Source: Isoetes taiwanensis
Taxonomy: Eukaryota; Streptophyta; Lycopodiopsida; Isoetales; Isoetaceae
Assembly (NCBI GenBank): GCA_021234155.1
Contig: JAJEKV010000052.1
Coordinates: 4,073,606-4,137,605, forward strand
Direction of reading: 5' to 3'
Length of the DNA stretch: 64,000 nucleotides
The translations under genes and the position numbers were made by a program. Below are positions 8,916 through 19,400 of the stretch, one piece after another (position 1 is the first letter of the stretch; each line of letters opens with the position of its first letter). The notes below the pieces were generated by a model. That model saw only the letters and a list, made by a program, of their open reading frames with translations, made no database searches and was not told the origin of the DNA.

Positions 8916-11099
8916 GTATGAAATATTTAGTTCCTGGGTGTTTGTACACGGGTAAATTATCTGTGCTTGGCCAGCAACAATCTGTTACTTGTTGGCTTAG
9001 TGATGCAAGCTGACTGTGACATAAGGTATTTGCTTGCTTCTGCTTATACGATAGACCATGGGCACTTCTTGTGGTATGGTATCTATAAATAAATCCCCTG
9101 TTTCTTGATCAAGAACTTAAGGATATGGACAGCAGAATATGCCAGTATATGGTTGTATTGGATCTCAGGATCATTTTATTTCTAAGTATATTATTTGATT
9201 TGCTCTCTTTTATGATTTTGTTTGAAAGTCATCATCTTCCAAGTTATTTTCTTTTTTATCTTGTGGCAAAAGGATTACATTAGGTAATCGGTGAATAACC
9301 GAGAAACCTAAGGTACCTTTTGGCCCTTGCAATTTTACCCAGTCTATGGCTAACTTTGTATTGATTGGCTGCAGGTACGGGCTTCTCTTCTTAATGTTTT
9401 CCTTTTGTCCAAGGTTTTAGGAGTTCTTGGGAGATGGCTTGCTCATGAAGACAGTGGCTGGGAACACATGAAGTTTGTTTAAAGTTTTCAGCTGTTTTGG
9501 TAGACAGTGATCATTTGAAAAGGCTGTTGACAACTCAGTAAAGTATTAGAGAGAATATTTCTTTTTCTCATAAAGAAGGTACCTGGTGTGATATTTAGAT
9601 GCATTTTATGAAACATAGCTCTTCTGGACAACATGGATTCCTACAATGTTAAACACGGACGTGTATTGCTGGTTTTCATAAATTTTCTCCTGCTTTTATA
9701 TGGCTTAAATATGTAGCTTACGGTTACTCCACTTTAAAGTGCTTTCTTCATATTAGGAATCTAGATATTACTTTCTATATGCTGTAACAGTGTTCTAGTT
9801 TACCTGGAACTTGACTGAAATTTTCCAAATGCATTATGTTCTTAAAGATATTTGTCTCTGTTTTCTGCCAGAAAGTGCTATTTGCAGTTATATCTTGCTC
9901 TTTGCTGCGCATAGCACTATAAATCCAGTTCTACTCTTGTATTAATTTCAGTTCCAAATGCATTATGTTCTTAAAGATATATGTCTCTGTTTTCTGCCAG
10001 AAAACGTTATTTGAAGTTATATCTTGCACATTGCTGCTCATAGCACTATAAATCCAGTTCTACTCTTGTATTAAATTCAGTAGCCTGATTAGGTTAGCAG
10101 GAGTTTCAGCTTAAACTATGGTATGAGAAGGATCTTTGTTTACCTTCTAATTGATTGTATCTATCCAAAAGAACTAGGTTCTGTAAGTTTATGGCAGGGT
10201 GTTGGGCCGGAATAATTTTTTTCAGTCATTTCTCTAAGTCTGCTGCTCATTCTAAGATAAATCCAGGTCTGCTCTTGTAATAAATACAGTGACCCTATTG
10301 AGCTAACCGGTGATGTTGCCTGGAATATGGAATGAAAAAGTAATTCCCTTGAAAGTGTTTTGGATATAGCGTCTTCAAAATGTACGGGCTAAACTTATGA
10401 GATAAGGGGTCATATAATCTACAACATAGATTAGTCTAAGCTGACACATTTCCAAAGAATGATTAGATATTGGTCAGTAATAAGGATGTGCTTCAAATAT
10501 TGTTTATTGAAAGTGACAAACATATATATCTGAAATATGTTTCAAATAAGTAAGATAAAGTGGCTGAAGTTTTAATGGTGTATGAACATGGTAACATATG
10601 ATGTATTTAACTCATATTTACTGTCCTAAGCATAGACTATGGCAGGAAGAAGGGGTGATACCTTAAAAATGCCTCTAGAATTAAATGACCTTAGTATGGT
10701 TATGTGCCATTTTTGGTAATGCATGGTTTTAACATAATAATACTCGTGTGCACAAATCGTAGATTGTGGGAATCATATGTTTGGTTACGGTAGAACATTG
10801 TGAGATTGGATCTCGAATTGGCTACATGGATCAGTATGGACCACAATGGTTTTGTCAAGGTATTTATCTTGATTGAAAGATTTTATTTAGATTTGGCACT
10901 ATTAGATTAATGGTGGCTTACTGTCTTCCTTAGACGTATGGTACCATCTTGGGCTGAAAAGTCCATGTATGGCCAGATAAGACAGTGGAGGGATTGACCG
11001 AAGCTGATGTTTGTGCTAGGTCTAACTAGTTCAAGCCGTTTTTTTTATTTATTTATTTATTTTTGGAAAAAAACAACGTGCGAAAAAAAAACTTAATAC
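8916..11099. repeat. Intergenic; exact-length 129-bp tandem duplication at 9823-10080
   Basis: Copies 9823-9951 and 9952-10080 are each 129 bp with scattered substitutions and no net indel. A further, poorer copy of their 3' half lies near 10236-10291 (TGCTGCTCAT...AAATCCAG...CTCTTGTA). The rest is AT-rich and contains no open frame above about 60 codons and no recognised gene. Confidence 0.7.
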
Positions 11100-12570
11100 T
11101 GATGTCGCTTATCGTTTGGAATGCCAAAATTAGCCTAGGGACCAAGTTACACGGTCAGGTTTGCAAAAAAATGACACACTTACGCCCTACATTGCAGTAT
11201 TCAACAGCCACCTCCTAGGCCAATTGACTATGAGTGTGTTGGACATGAGATAGTTTGGCGCTTCTTCGAGAAGGGGTGGCCTTCTGGCCACAAAACTTGG
11301 TCCCTAGGGCAATGTCGAGGTTCTGAGTCCATTGGCAAAGCCGAATCACGGTTCCGGAGAGGGAAAGTTGCCCGTCCGTCGCCAGGGCCTTCGGGAGAGG
11401 ACTTTTGGGGCAAGCTGCTTCCGGGTGGTTTTTAGGGTCCGTGCTCTGGCGTCAACACCCCCCCTCTACGTTGAGACACGGCGCAAGCTCCTAGTCGAAT
11501 CTGACAAGGATAGAGCCTCCGAAATGTAAACCCTATGAGTTGCCAGGTTCTAGCAGGTTTGCGTTTTGGGTGCCGAGTTTTGGTTTTTTCCACTTGGGAC
11601 ATGGTCGATCACATGCAATTGAGAACGCGAAGCAAGGGGAACTAACGGAATGGAGTTTGGACCTGTACTCCTCCTGTTGTGCAGTTAGAAGTCAAGGCCT
11701 TGCAGTAGCAAGACATTCGTAAATTCGTAATTAATGCATAGTACGGACTTAAATTCTGATTTTTTGTCAGCTAGCTTCCTAAGTCATCGCCAACATACAG
11801 GCCAACTTTCAAAAATTTTGGATAAGGTTTAGATCAAATAGTTTGCATTAGAACGGTCCGGGCAGCCTGTTGTTGGGCAGCCGAGATGGCACACTTGCCC
11901 AAGTCAAACAAGGCCAGGACCTTGCAAGGCCTTCTCATTAGAGGGGAGAGTCTGAACGCCAGGAGGCGAGCCCCAAAAAGCTTCACGAGGCAGCCTTTCT
12001 CGGCGGCGCCGGGGGGCGTACGCTAAAGACCACACTTCCGGATCTCGGTTCCCGTATCCGACCGTTGAATCCTTTGTTCAAGGAACCTGGTCTGAGAAGG
12101 TTCAAAAAAATCCAACATCCGTCCGGGAGAACATATCAAACCGCGAAGCGTCCTGCGGGCGCCAGTGTAGAAACCAAAGTATTTTGTCGTTCGGACATTG
12201 CGGAGGCTCCGAAATGGCGATTCGACTTCGCCACATCGTCCGGAATGCCAAAATTACTGTAGGGACCAAGTTACACGTCAGTTTTGCAAAAGAAAGAAAC
12301 ACTTACGCCCTACATTGCAGTATTCAGCAGCCACCTCCTAGGCCAATTGACTACGAGTGTGTTGCACATGAGATAGTTTGGCGCTTCTTCAAGAAGGGGT
12401 GGGCTTCTGGCCACAAAACTTGGTCCCTAGGGCAATGTCGACATTCTGAGTCCATTGGCAGAGACAGATCACGGTTCCAGAGAGGGGAAGTTGCCCGTCC
12501 GTCGCCAGGGCCTTCGGGAGAGGGCTTCCGGGTGGTTTTTAGGGTCCGTGCTCTGGCGTCAACACCCCCA
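11100..12570. repeat. Tandem repeat, ~1.12 kb unit, 1.3 copies (locus 1)
   Basis: The block starting AATGCCAAAATTA at about 11120 recurs at about 12242. It stays similar for about 330 bases, through CACTTACGCCCTACATTGCAG, CCACCTCCTAGGCCAATTGA, AACTTGGTCCCTAGGGC and GAGTCCATTGGCA, to CTGGCGTCAACACC. The complete unit is therefore about 1.12 kb and GC-richer than its surroundings. A diverged locus of the same unit occurs at 23.8-25.1 kb. Short frames in the unit (such as 12593-12351 minus) are conserved between copies only as far as the DNA is. It could be a satellite-like array or a small element with direct terminal repeats; no tRNA primer-binding site was seen after the repeat. Confidence 0.8.
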
Positions 12571-12989
12571 ACAAAGTTTAAAATGAAACGCACTTATTTG
12601 CTGCAAACACACTTCAAAAGGAATCTTTGAAAGATTGCCTAAAATTCCCTTAAAAAAGTCCATTTTTAAGATTTTTTGTGACAGGTGTGACAATTTAAGC
12701 AATTTAGGTACCATTTTTGAGGGGTTGATTGAACATAACTTTCATGCAAAAATTTGAACATAACTTTCATGCAATTTTCATCCTTCTAAACTAGAACAAA
12801 AAATAATTACTTTTATAAAGTGTAGCAAAAAAGGGGCAATAAAAAAAATAGCAAGGGTAGTAGAGTGACAAAGAAGTGATATATTCATGGTTGTGAAAAT
12901 TGTACAAAATTATGAACAAAATTGTCAAAAATATAGGACATTTTGACAAACACTCATCACCTGCACTCTCTGTTCTTTACATGTTCGAG
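12571..12989. other. AT-rich spacer
   Basis: There is no coding frame. A short local repeat, GAACATAACTTTCATGCAA, occurs twice around 12732-12775. Confidence 0.5.
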
Positions 12990-15900
12990 TCATCGGACAA
13001 ACTTACATTTTGCAGCAAGATCAGGATGCACCTCATCCTCCAACTCATTTAATCCTTGATCACTTGAGCCTTCATCCTTAGCTTCACTCTCAAAACTGGA
13101 TGTACTCGAACGATCTTCTTCCTCTATCTACAAGTGAGTCTTCACCATCATCTTTTTTTGCCACCTTTCTAGGTTGTTTGTCTAATCCACATGCCGACCT
13201 TATTAAAGTTTGAGTGACCATACGTAACTTATTAGCAGCAGTCAGAACAAAGTCATATGCAAGAACCTTTACTTCAGCTAGATCTATGACAGCAGTGTTT
13301 TCTTTGGACTTAGCTCTCTTTCCCACTCCTGTTTTTACCATCTCCAAAGTATAACTCCCACTGAAAGCATTGGCAGCATTCGTTCTCATCCAGTGCACTT
13401 TTAATTGAGTGGGAATTCCATCCTCTCTTGTTATCTCCAGTACTTTAGCTAGCCAGAATGGCTTCCCAGATTCATCATTATGTTTGGGACAGCTATGAGC
13501 ATTCCTTTTCGAATCTCTCGAGACTGAACCCGGATACTCGAGCAACTTGTTGTCTTTGCGGCGTCTGGGGCGGTGTACATGACTCGCTCATCTTCATCCG
13601 AGCTAGCCAATATCTCTACATGTTCCTCTTGATTCTCAACTTGCATTGGGGAGAATTTGCCTAGATGGCCGATTGAATGTAAGCGGTCTTCGACCTTGTA
13701 ATGAAGCTTGCAACATGTCCGTTGTCTTGAGAAAAAAGCGAGGCCACCATAAAGCATCTCGCCTCCCCAAAGTGGTTAGAGCACGATGAATACTTGTCTC
13801 AATAAAATACAATGATTTGCTTGAGTCAAATGCTCTTCCCTCTTTTTTACTCTTTTGTGATTTCTTTCAAGCTTTTTAGAGGCATTTGCTCTCTGCAGAG
13901 AGCATGGAACTACTATTGGGGATGGTGCTTAATGAATTGAATACACGCTGGTGGCACCTTTGCAAGGATGTGGCATATTTCTTTCCTTGTAAGATGGCCT
14001 TGGCATCTACAAGTGAAATTTTGATCGATCTTTGAAATGTAATGTTTCTCAAGGGCTCAATAGCACAGTGACCCAGTTGATCTCTCCGAAAAATCCATTC
14101 CTTGAAATCATAAGTTTCTTCTAATAACTCGATGTCTGGATGAGGATTGTAGGAATCTTGGATAACCTCAATCATTGCTGGTGGTAGGTCGAGAGCTTTT
14201 TTCGAGCAAGGCGTTTAGAGAACCTCTTGAACATCTGATCAATTTGATCGTGTGTATGACCAACAAGCAGGAAACCAATCTTCACCTTCTTGAAGATTTG
14301 TTCCTCAACTAGCATAGCACAGTAAGCAAACAACGCCTGATTCTTATTTTATCTTGTCGTGTTGTCTAGCTGAAGATATAGAACCGGTGGTATATGTTCT
14401 AGATTGGAAAGAAGCTTATTCAATATTGTGATAGTGAGATTTGGATCAGCATGAATGTTTGGATAGTTTAAGAATGCCTTGCAAGATACCATAGCACCAA
14501 CAACATGCAGGTGTATGAAATCTTCTTCAGCAGCATCCTTAGGCACATTGACAAAATGTGGTAGGGTGGTCTTCTTCTGGTCCATTCCATCAATAACAAC
14601 CGATATGTAGTTGAGTGGTTGCTCCAGTGCTTTCTTCCTATGTTTTGTCAATTTTCTCCTTTCTAAAGATTGTTGTTCTCTTGTGCTTGTTCAGTTTCTC
14701 TTTCAATGCATCTGAAATGAAAACATGTTTAGGAAAGAACCTACTTTTAAGTAGAACTAGGCAAGAACACGTTCTGGAAGCTTACTTTTGGTGTGAAGTG
14801 TCCTTGCATTTTGTCTCTGAGCTTTTAATTCAGAGCATGTAGCACAAACAGACATCCGGTGCTTTCTAGGAATGGACACGCGAGAAAACTCTTTTTTCCA
14901 GAGCACAGTGAAGTATGAGTAGCATACATGTCGTGCACTAGCCTCAACACACATGTCCTTATAATTATCGTAGACTTCACGTTTAGTGAAGTTGTCACTC
15001 AAGTGGTACATAGGGCTGTTAGGGAGTTTCTCGCAAGACTCCTTAAAGAAACCTTCCATCCAGGAAACACATTGAAGGGCATGAATTCTGGATATACCTC
15101 CGAATGGCGTAGTCATTAATGCCCGGATTCTTGTCAAGCCTTTTTTCTCAGCGGTCAAGTCGTCTGCTGCCTAAAGCATGAATCAATTTGAAGGCCGTTT
15201 GACAGACGGTGTGGCCACCAGCTGTGTAAGTAAACCTTTCACCATAATCTGGCCTAATATTGAAGGCTAAGTAGCCCCTTTGGTCTAGCAGAGTCATTGA
15301 ATCAGAACTATCACGAATCAACCTCAATTCCTTTAGTCCAATCTTAAGCAAACAACGTTGAGAACAACAGTGCTTTGTATGTGTTGCCCTCAAGTGAGCC
15401 TCATCCATGAGTTTCTTTCTTCTAACGGTTGTACATGCTTTCTTGTGTAAGTTACGCTTAAGATTCTTACTTGCAGGGGCTTTGAATTCGAACATGGAGT
15501 CTTGTGGCTTTGGTAGGTCCTCGTCTGAGAGATCAACATGAGGTGTTTCTTCGTCTGAGAGATCAACATGAGGTGTACATGTAGACGCTGAGAGGTTTGG
15601 TGTGGGCAAGTCCTGGGGGGAGGTGCTTTCCCTGCCTCTGGGAAAAAGTAATCGAGGTTGATGACGTAGTTGACCAGCTCCTGACGTGTCGTAGAACACA
15701 GGAGTTGCGTGTCGCTGACTGCTCCCACTTGTTGTAGTACCATTTAGCGAAATGGATGGAGTTGGCATGATTTGCCTCCGGGAATTTAGCCTACGGTGGA
15801 CTATGTGCGACGTGCTAAATTGAAGTGGGGTAGGTAGTCTGACCTCTCTAGCCTGTGGTGGAGTAAAACGTATTGGTGGGGGCAAACGACGTTCAGGAGC

Positions 15901-16087
15901 TGGGTGTGGTGGAGTAAATTGAACTGGTGGTGGAAGCCGAGGTGGTCGTGCTGGAGTAAACTCAACAGAGCTGGGGGTTTGAATATCGGAGGCAGAATTT
16001 TCGAGGCTACTTCCAGGTGTCAGTTGAGGAGGTGTGAATGTCATTGCAGGAAGTTGGAGGCTCTGCAGGTCTTTTTTCTCGAGCCAT
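12990..16087 (-). pseudogene. DUF7869-type transposase-like gene, broken reading frame
   Basis: Successive minus-strand frames add up to one protein. The N-terminus (16044-15148) has proline-rich PPxxFTPP repeats, then a Cys-containing region (HTKHCCSQRCLLKIGLKELR). Next come VCATCSELKAQRQ (14757-15158), ISVVIDGMDQ and LYLQLDNTTR (14651-14349), GHTHDQIDQMFKRFS (about 14229-14275), then GKPFWLAKVLEI...KVHWM, a BAH-like C-terminal part (about 13430), and an acidic tail ending at 12990. This order is what I know from DUF7869 proteins, considered transposon-derived, with D-x-x-D, D-N and G-H-T-H-D blocks as candidate catalytic residues. Breaks are a TAA at 14349-14351 where the family has a Glu after DNTTR, a one-base loss in an A6 tract at 14197-14202, and frame changes near 15160, 14760, 14680, 13490 and 13110. 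An upstream ATG at 16087 would be in frame if the A6 tract at 16072-16077 had one base fewer. Confidence 0.7.
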
Positions 16088-16110
16088 ACTCAGAAAGTTA
16101 GTGTCACATT

Positions 16111-16279
16111 GTATAAATTTATACGACAGAATAGCAGACGGTAAAAGTTTACACAGGGATGGTATAAATTTATACAGAGAAGGCAAACTTGAAGCGGCAG
16201 ACTGTATAAATTTATACAGAGATGGTATAAATTTATACGGAGGAGGGCAACATAGAAAAGAAACGGTATAAATTTATAC
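16111..16279. promoter_or_regulatory. Cluster of five GTATAAATTTATAC palindromes in the divergent promoter
   Basis: Perfect 14-bp palindromes start at 16111, 16162, 16204, 16225 and 16266. They lie 24 to 192 bases upstream of the minus gene's possible start and on the other side of the plus gene's promoter. The start-to-start distances (51, 42, 21, 41) are near multiples of 10.5 bp, which would put all sites on one face of the helix. Each palindrome also contains TATAAAT in both directions and could double as a TATA box for the minus gene. Confidence 0.8.
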
Positions 16280-16420
16280 GAAAACTCACAGACAGTTGTA
16301 TTGAAAACTTTATGGAGAAGCGCTATACAAAACGGCACTTAGCAGAGGTACTTAAGCCCAGCGCCGGCCACCCTATTTTCTATATACACAGCTCGTTGTC
16401 GAAGGCGCTCGCGGTGCGGC

Positions 16421-16427
16421 TTATATA
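16421..16427 (+). promoter_or_regulatory. TATA box of the plus-strand gene
   Basis: TTATATA is followed by a C-rich stretch and lies 56 bases before the proposed ATG at 16477, leaving room for a start of transcription around 16452. Confidence 0.45.
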
Positions 16428-16476
16428 CCCCCCCTTATTTGCTCTCTAGAACGTCTATACGCGAGTCCATACTGTC

Positions 16477-19400
16477 ATGGCCACGTAAGTCTACTATCCG
16501 TACTGTTTTAGTTTCTCTTTTGTTTTAATCTGTTAGAGTGTAATCTCTTTTGTTTTATACCGATATGGTTCTGGAACGGTATAAATTTATACCGCTCGAG
16601 CACGAGCGGTATAAATTTATACCGTTCCAGAACACAGTCGGTATAAATTTATACCGCAAGTGTTCTGGAGCGGTATAAATTTATACCGCTTGTGATCGAG
16701 CGGTATAAATATGTACCGTTCCAGAACACAGTCGGTATAAATTTATACCGCAAGTGTTCTGGAGCGGTACAAATTTATACCGCTCGACCAGAACCATTTC
16801 GGAATCTTGGTGTCTAGTGCTTAAAGAATGGTCCCGAACCTTAATATTTTAGTAATATTGTTAAGTTTTAAGCTTAAATGACACAAATAAAGTGTTAATT
16901 TAGTGTGGATTTTATGCCCTTTCAGTCTCTTTTTTTACTGTTTTTGTGTTTCAAAAAGTCGAAAAAGGTTATGTTTCTTGTATAAAAATGGTTTTTTTTA
17001 CGCTTTTTCCAACCCTAAGATCAAGTTTGTACACAGAGGCCAATCATCAAAGGCTGCACCACCAGAGCCACAGACTTATGAATTGAAAGAACAGACTTGG
17101 TACGTCCACAGGGGCGCAAGAGAGAGCAAACCCAATCGAGGTACCCTTTACTTGTGCCATCATTCAGGGAAGGGCAAGTACAAGTCTGATGATTATTACC
17201 CTGCTGGCGAAATTATAAGCCTTGTTACTACAGAGAACGATGATGAAGTTTTAATGAAGTGCATGCATGACAAGGGGGATGTCTACTATGTTCTGAATAG
17301 TAGAATGCTTAGAATAAGCATGTGCAAGCCCAAAGACGTGTATGATTACATTGCGGACAATTACAAGAACGGCTTTGTAAGTTATTCTTAGTTGCTTTCC
17401 ATATAAATTTATACCGTCATTCTCTTAACTTAACCCTGGACCTAGTAGAAATTTTGATGTCAGTAGTGCTGTGTGAAGAAAAACTGTTGGTCAAGGGTCT
17501 ATGGTACCCCCGTACTATCGAAGAGGAAGAGAAGGACGACCCTCCTCCTCTTCCTCTTCTTCTACTACTTCCTATAAGGACGCTAGGGTGATAAAAAAAA
17601 GGGCCATTCGAATACATTACATATAACGTTATGTATTTTAATTATAGCAAGTTTTTGATTGCCATCATTAAAGAAAAATGTCATTATTCGAGTGTACCAA
17701 AAATTCCCTCCATTTTGTTCCCCCTGTTTCTTGGCTAACCGAGTGGAGCAAGAATTGGTTTGTTTTCCGAAAATTGGTACTGCTAGATCGTTTGAACCCA
17801 CTCGGAGCACTGCATATCCGTGTGATCTGCCCCGTAAGTTTTGTTTTCTTTATTTTGTAGTTTTAATTTTCTGTGATTTCAGTCCGAAAATGAATTCAAG
17901 AAGTAACAGAACTGGTTCTATGGATTAAAAATCGAAAAGCGGTATTTTTCAAGCTACATCGACGTAGGTTTAACATGAATATAAACAATGTGTTTGGTTT
18001 AAGGTCTGATCTTCAAATATTTCATCTTATAAAATCAAATTTGTTGCTTTGTTCATTTTGCAGGTACTGTGAACATGGCAAAGACCCCAAAGAAGACACC
18101 AATCAAGGGTTCAAGAAAGTCTCCAAGGACCGGAAAGCCTCCAGCAAATAAGAAAGCTTCAAGTTCGCATGCCAAAAGGGAAATTTTACCTCGATGATAC
18201 CAGGTTTTCTCAGAAGGCGGCCTCGGACAACTGAATTTTTGTGATGTTTACGAAGGTATGATGCTATGGTAAGAGAGATATGGGGTGATGAAGCACCAAG
18301 CGGTATGGCTATAAGGATGATGAATTGATATCAAGTGGATGGAAGAATTACGCAAATGGTATGAATTTGCTTTTGGAAGAAAAGATGTTATGAATCACTA
18401 TGTGTCTCTCAGACTTGCGGCAAGGGCATTTGCATTGCATCCGAAAGGTGCGTATGGATTTGGGGAAGATGTCAAAGCATGGGCGGATCGAAGCAAAAGG
18501 ATTCTCGATCTATCTAGTGAGGTGGTGACAGTGAAATCTAGCAATGCAAATGCAAAAGCCCCAAGAACTTCAGCTAAGAGTTACACAAAGGAGCAATTAG
18601 AAGTTTTCAGTAACTTCTTAGACAGCAGATCTATTGTGAAAACATCTTTAAGCAAGAAATTAACCGAAAGTTAAAGGAAAGAAGGCAAGAGATCCTTGAT
18701 ACATTGAAGCACAAGGAAGGGAGAGAGCGGTTTACATTAGGTTGGTCCAGGAAGCAGAGAGGAATGTTGAAGCAAAAATGGCAGCATTGGAGGATCAACA
18801 ATCAAAACTGGACCAAACATCTGAAAGTGCAATAAGATTTCAGCACCTAAAATGGAAAGTTGAGGATGCTATCGAGCAAAAGGAATCTAGAATGCAGGAT
18901 CAGGCTGAGCTCCAGAAACATATTGACATGAATCTTACCGAATTGAAACATGTAGATGCAAAGATTGAAGCTATATCTGTTGATATGAGCTCAGCTGAGG
19001 CAGGAGACAAAAAAATTATGGAACTCAGGGAATTTTTAGAACATTCCTCGATCCTTACTTTACAGCCCCCTCCTCTCCAGTCTACAATTCTTGCAGATCA
19101 GATTATTGTTCAGCCTTTTTCTTCATGTACATATTGTGAACAATCTTTTGGTGTGAATCCAGTGGTTCTGGCACCCTGCAGACACCCTTATTGTCTGCTG
19201 TGTATATCCTATCTTGCTAGCACAAAGATCTCATGTGTTGATCCTGACTGCTCATGGAATAGCAATTTGCCTGTAGCACTTGACCGCTTTGCAACAAAAG
19301 GTTAGTACATGTACATTTGAATTACAATTTCTTTTCTTATTTTAATAGTTAGATTTTTTTTTGCATGAAGGTTTTAGGCTTGCATTTACATTGAGTATTT

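Noticed and set aside
11100-12570. Small LTR retrotransposon (330-bp terminal repeats)
   Set aside because: There is no tRNA primer-binding site after the first repeat, and at locus 2 the unit continues tandemly past the second 'LTR'. A tandem repeat fits better.
11228-12593. Conserved minus-strand frames in the 1.1-kb repeat (ending KKRQTISC.THS)
   Set aside because: They are similar only because the DNA copies are similar. The third copy at 23.8 kb does not preserve the frame, so there is no sign of protein-level selection.
14712-14744. Intron in the DUF7869 gene (GTAGGT...TTTCAG on the minus strand)
   Set aside because: It would be only 33 bases, too short for a plant intron, and the sequence across it reads as protein in one frame.
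16577-16782. CRISPR-like regular repeats
   Set aside because: The repeats are 18-bp palindromes with 12-14 bp linkers that are themselves duplicated, in a eukaryotic intron. There are no unique spacers and no cas genes.
16903-17036. Upstream extension of the exon-2 frame as coding sequence
   Set aside because: It is Phe/Leu/Ser-rich, has poor coding quality and contains a good acceptor (GTACACAG) at its end. The splice from ATGGCCAC fits the phase.
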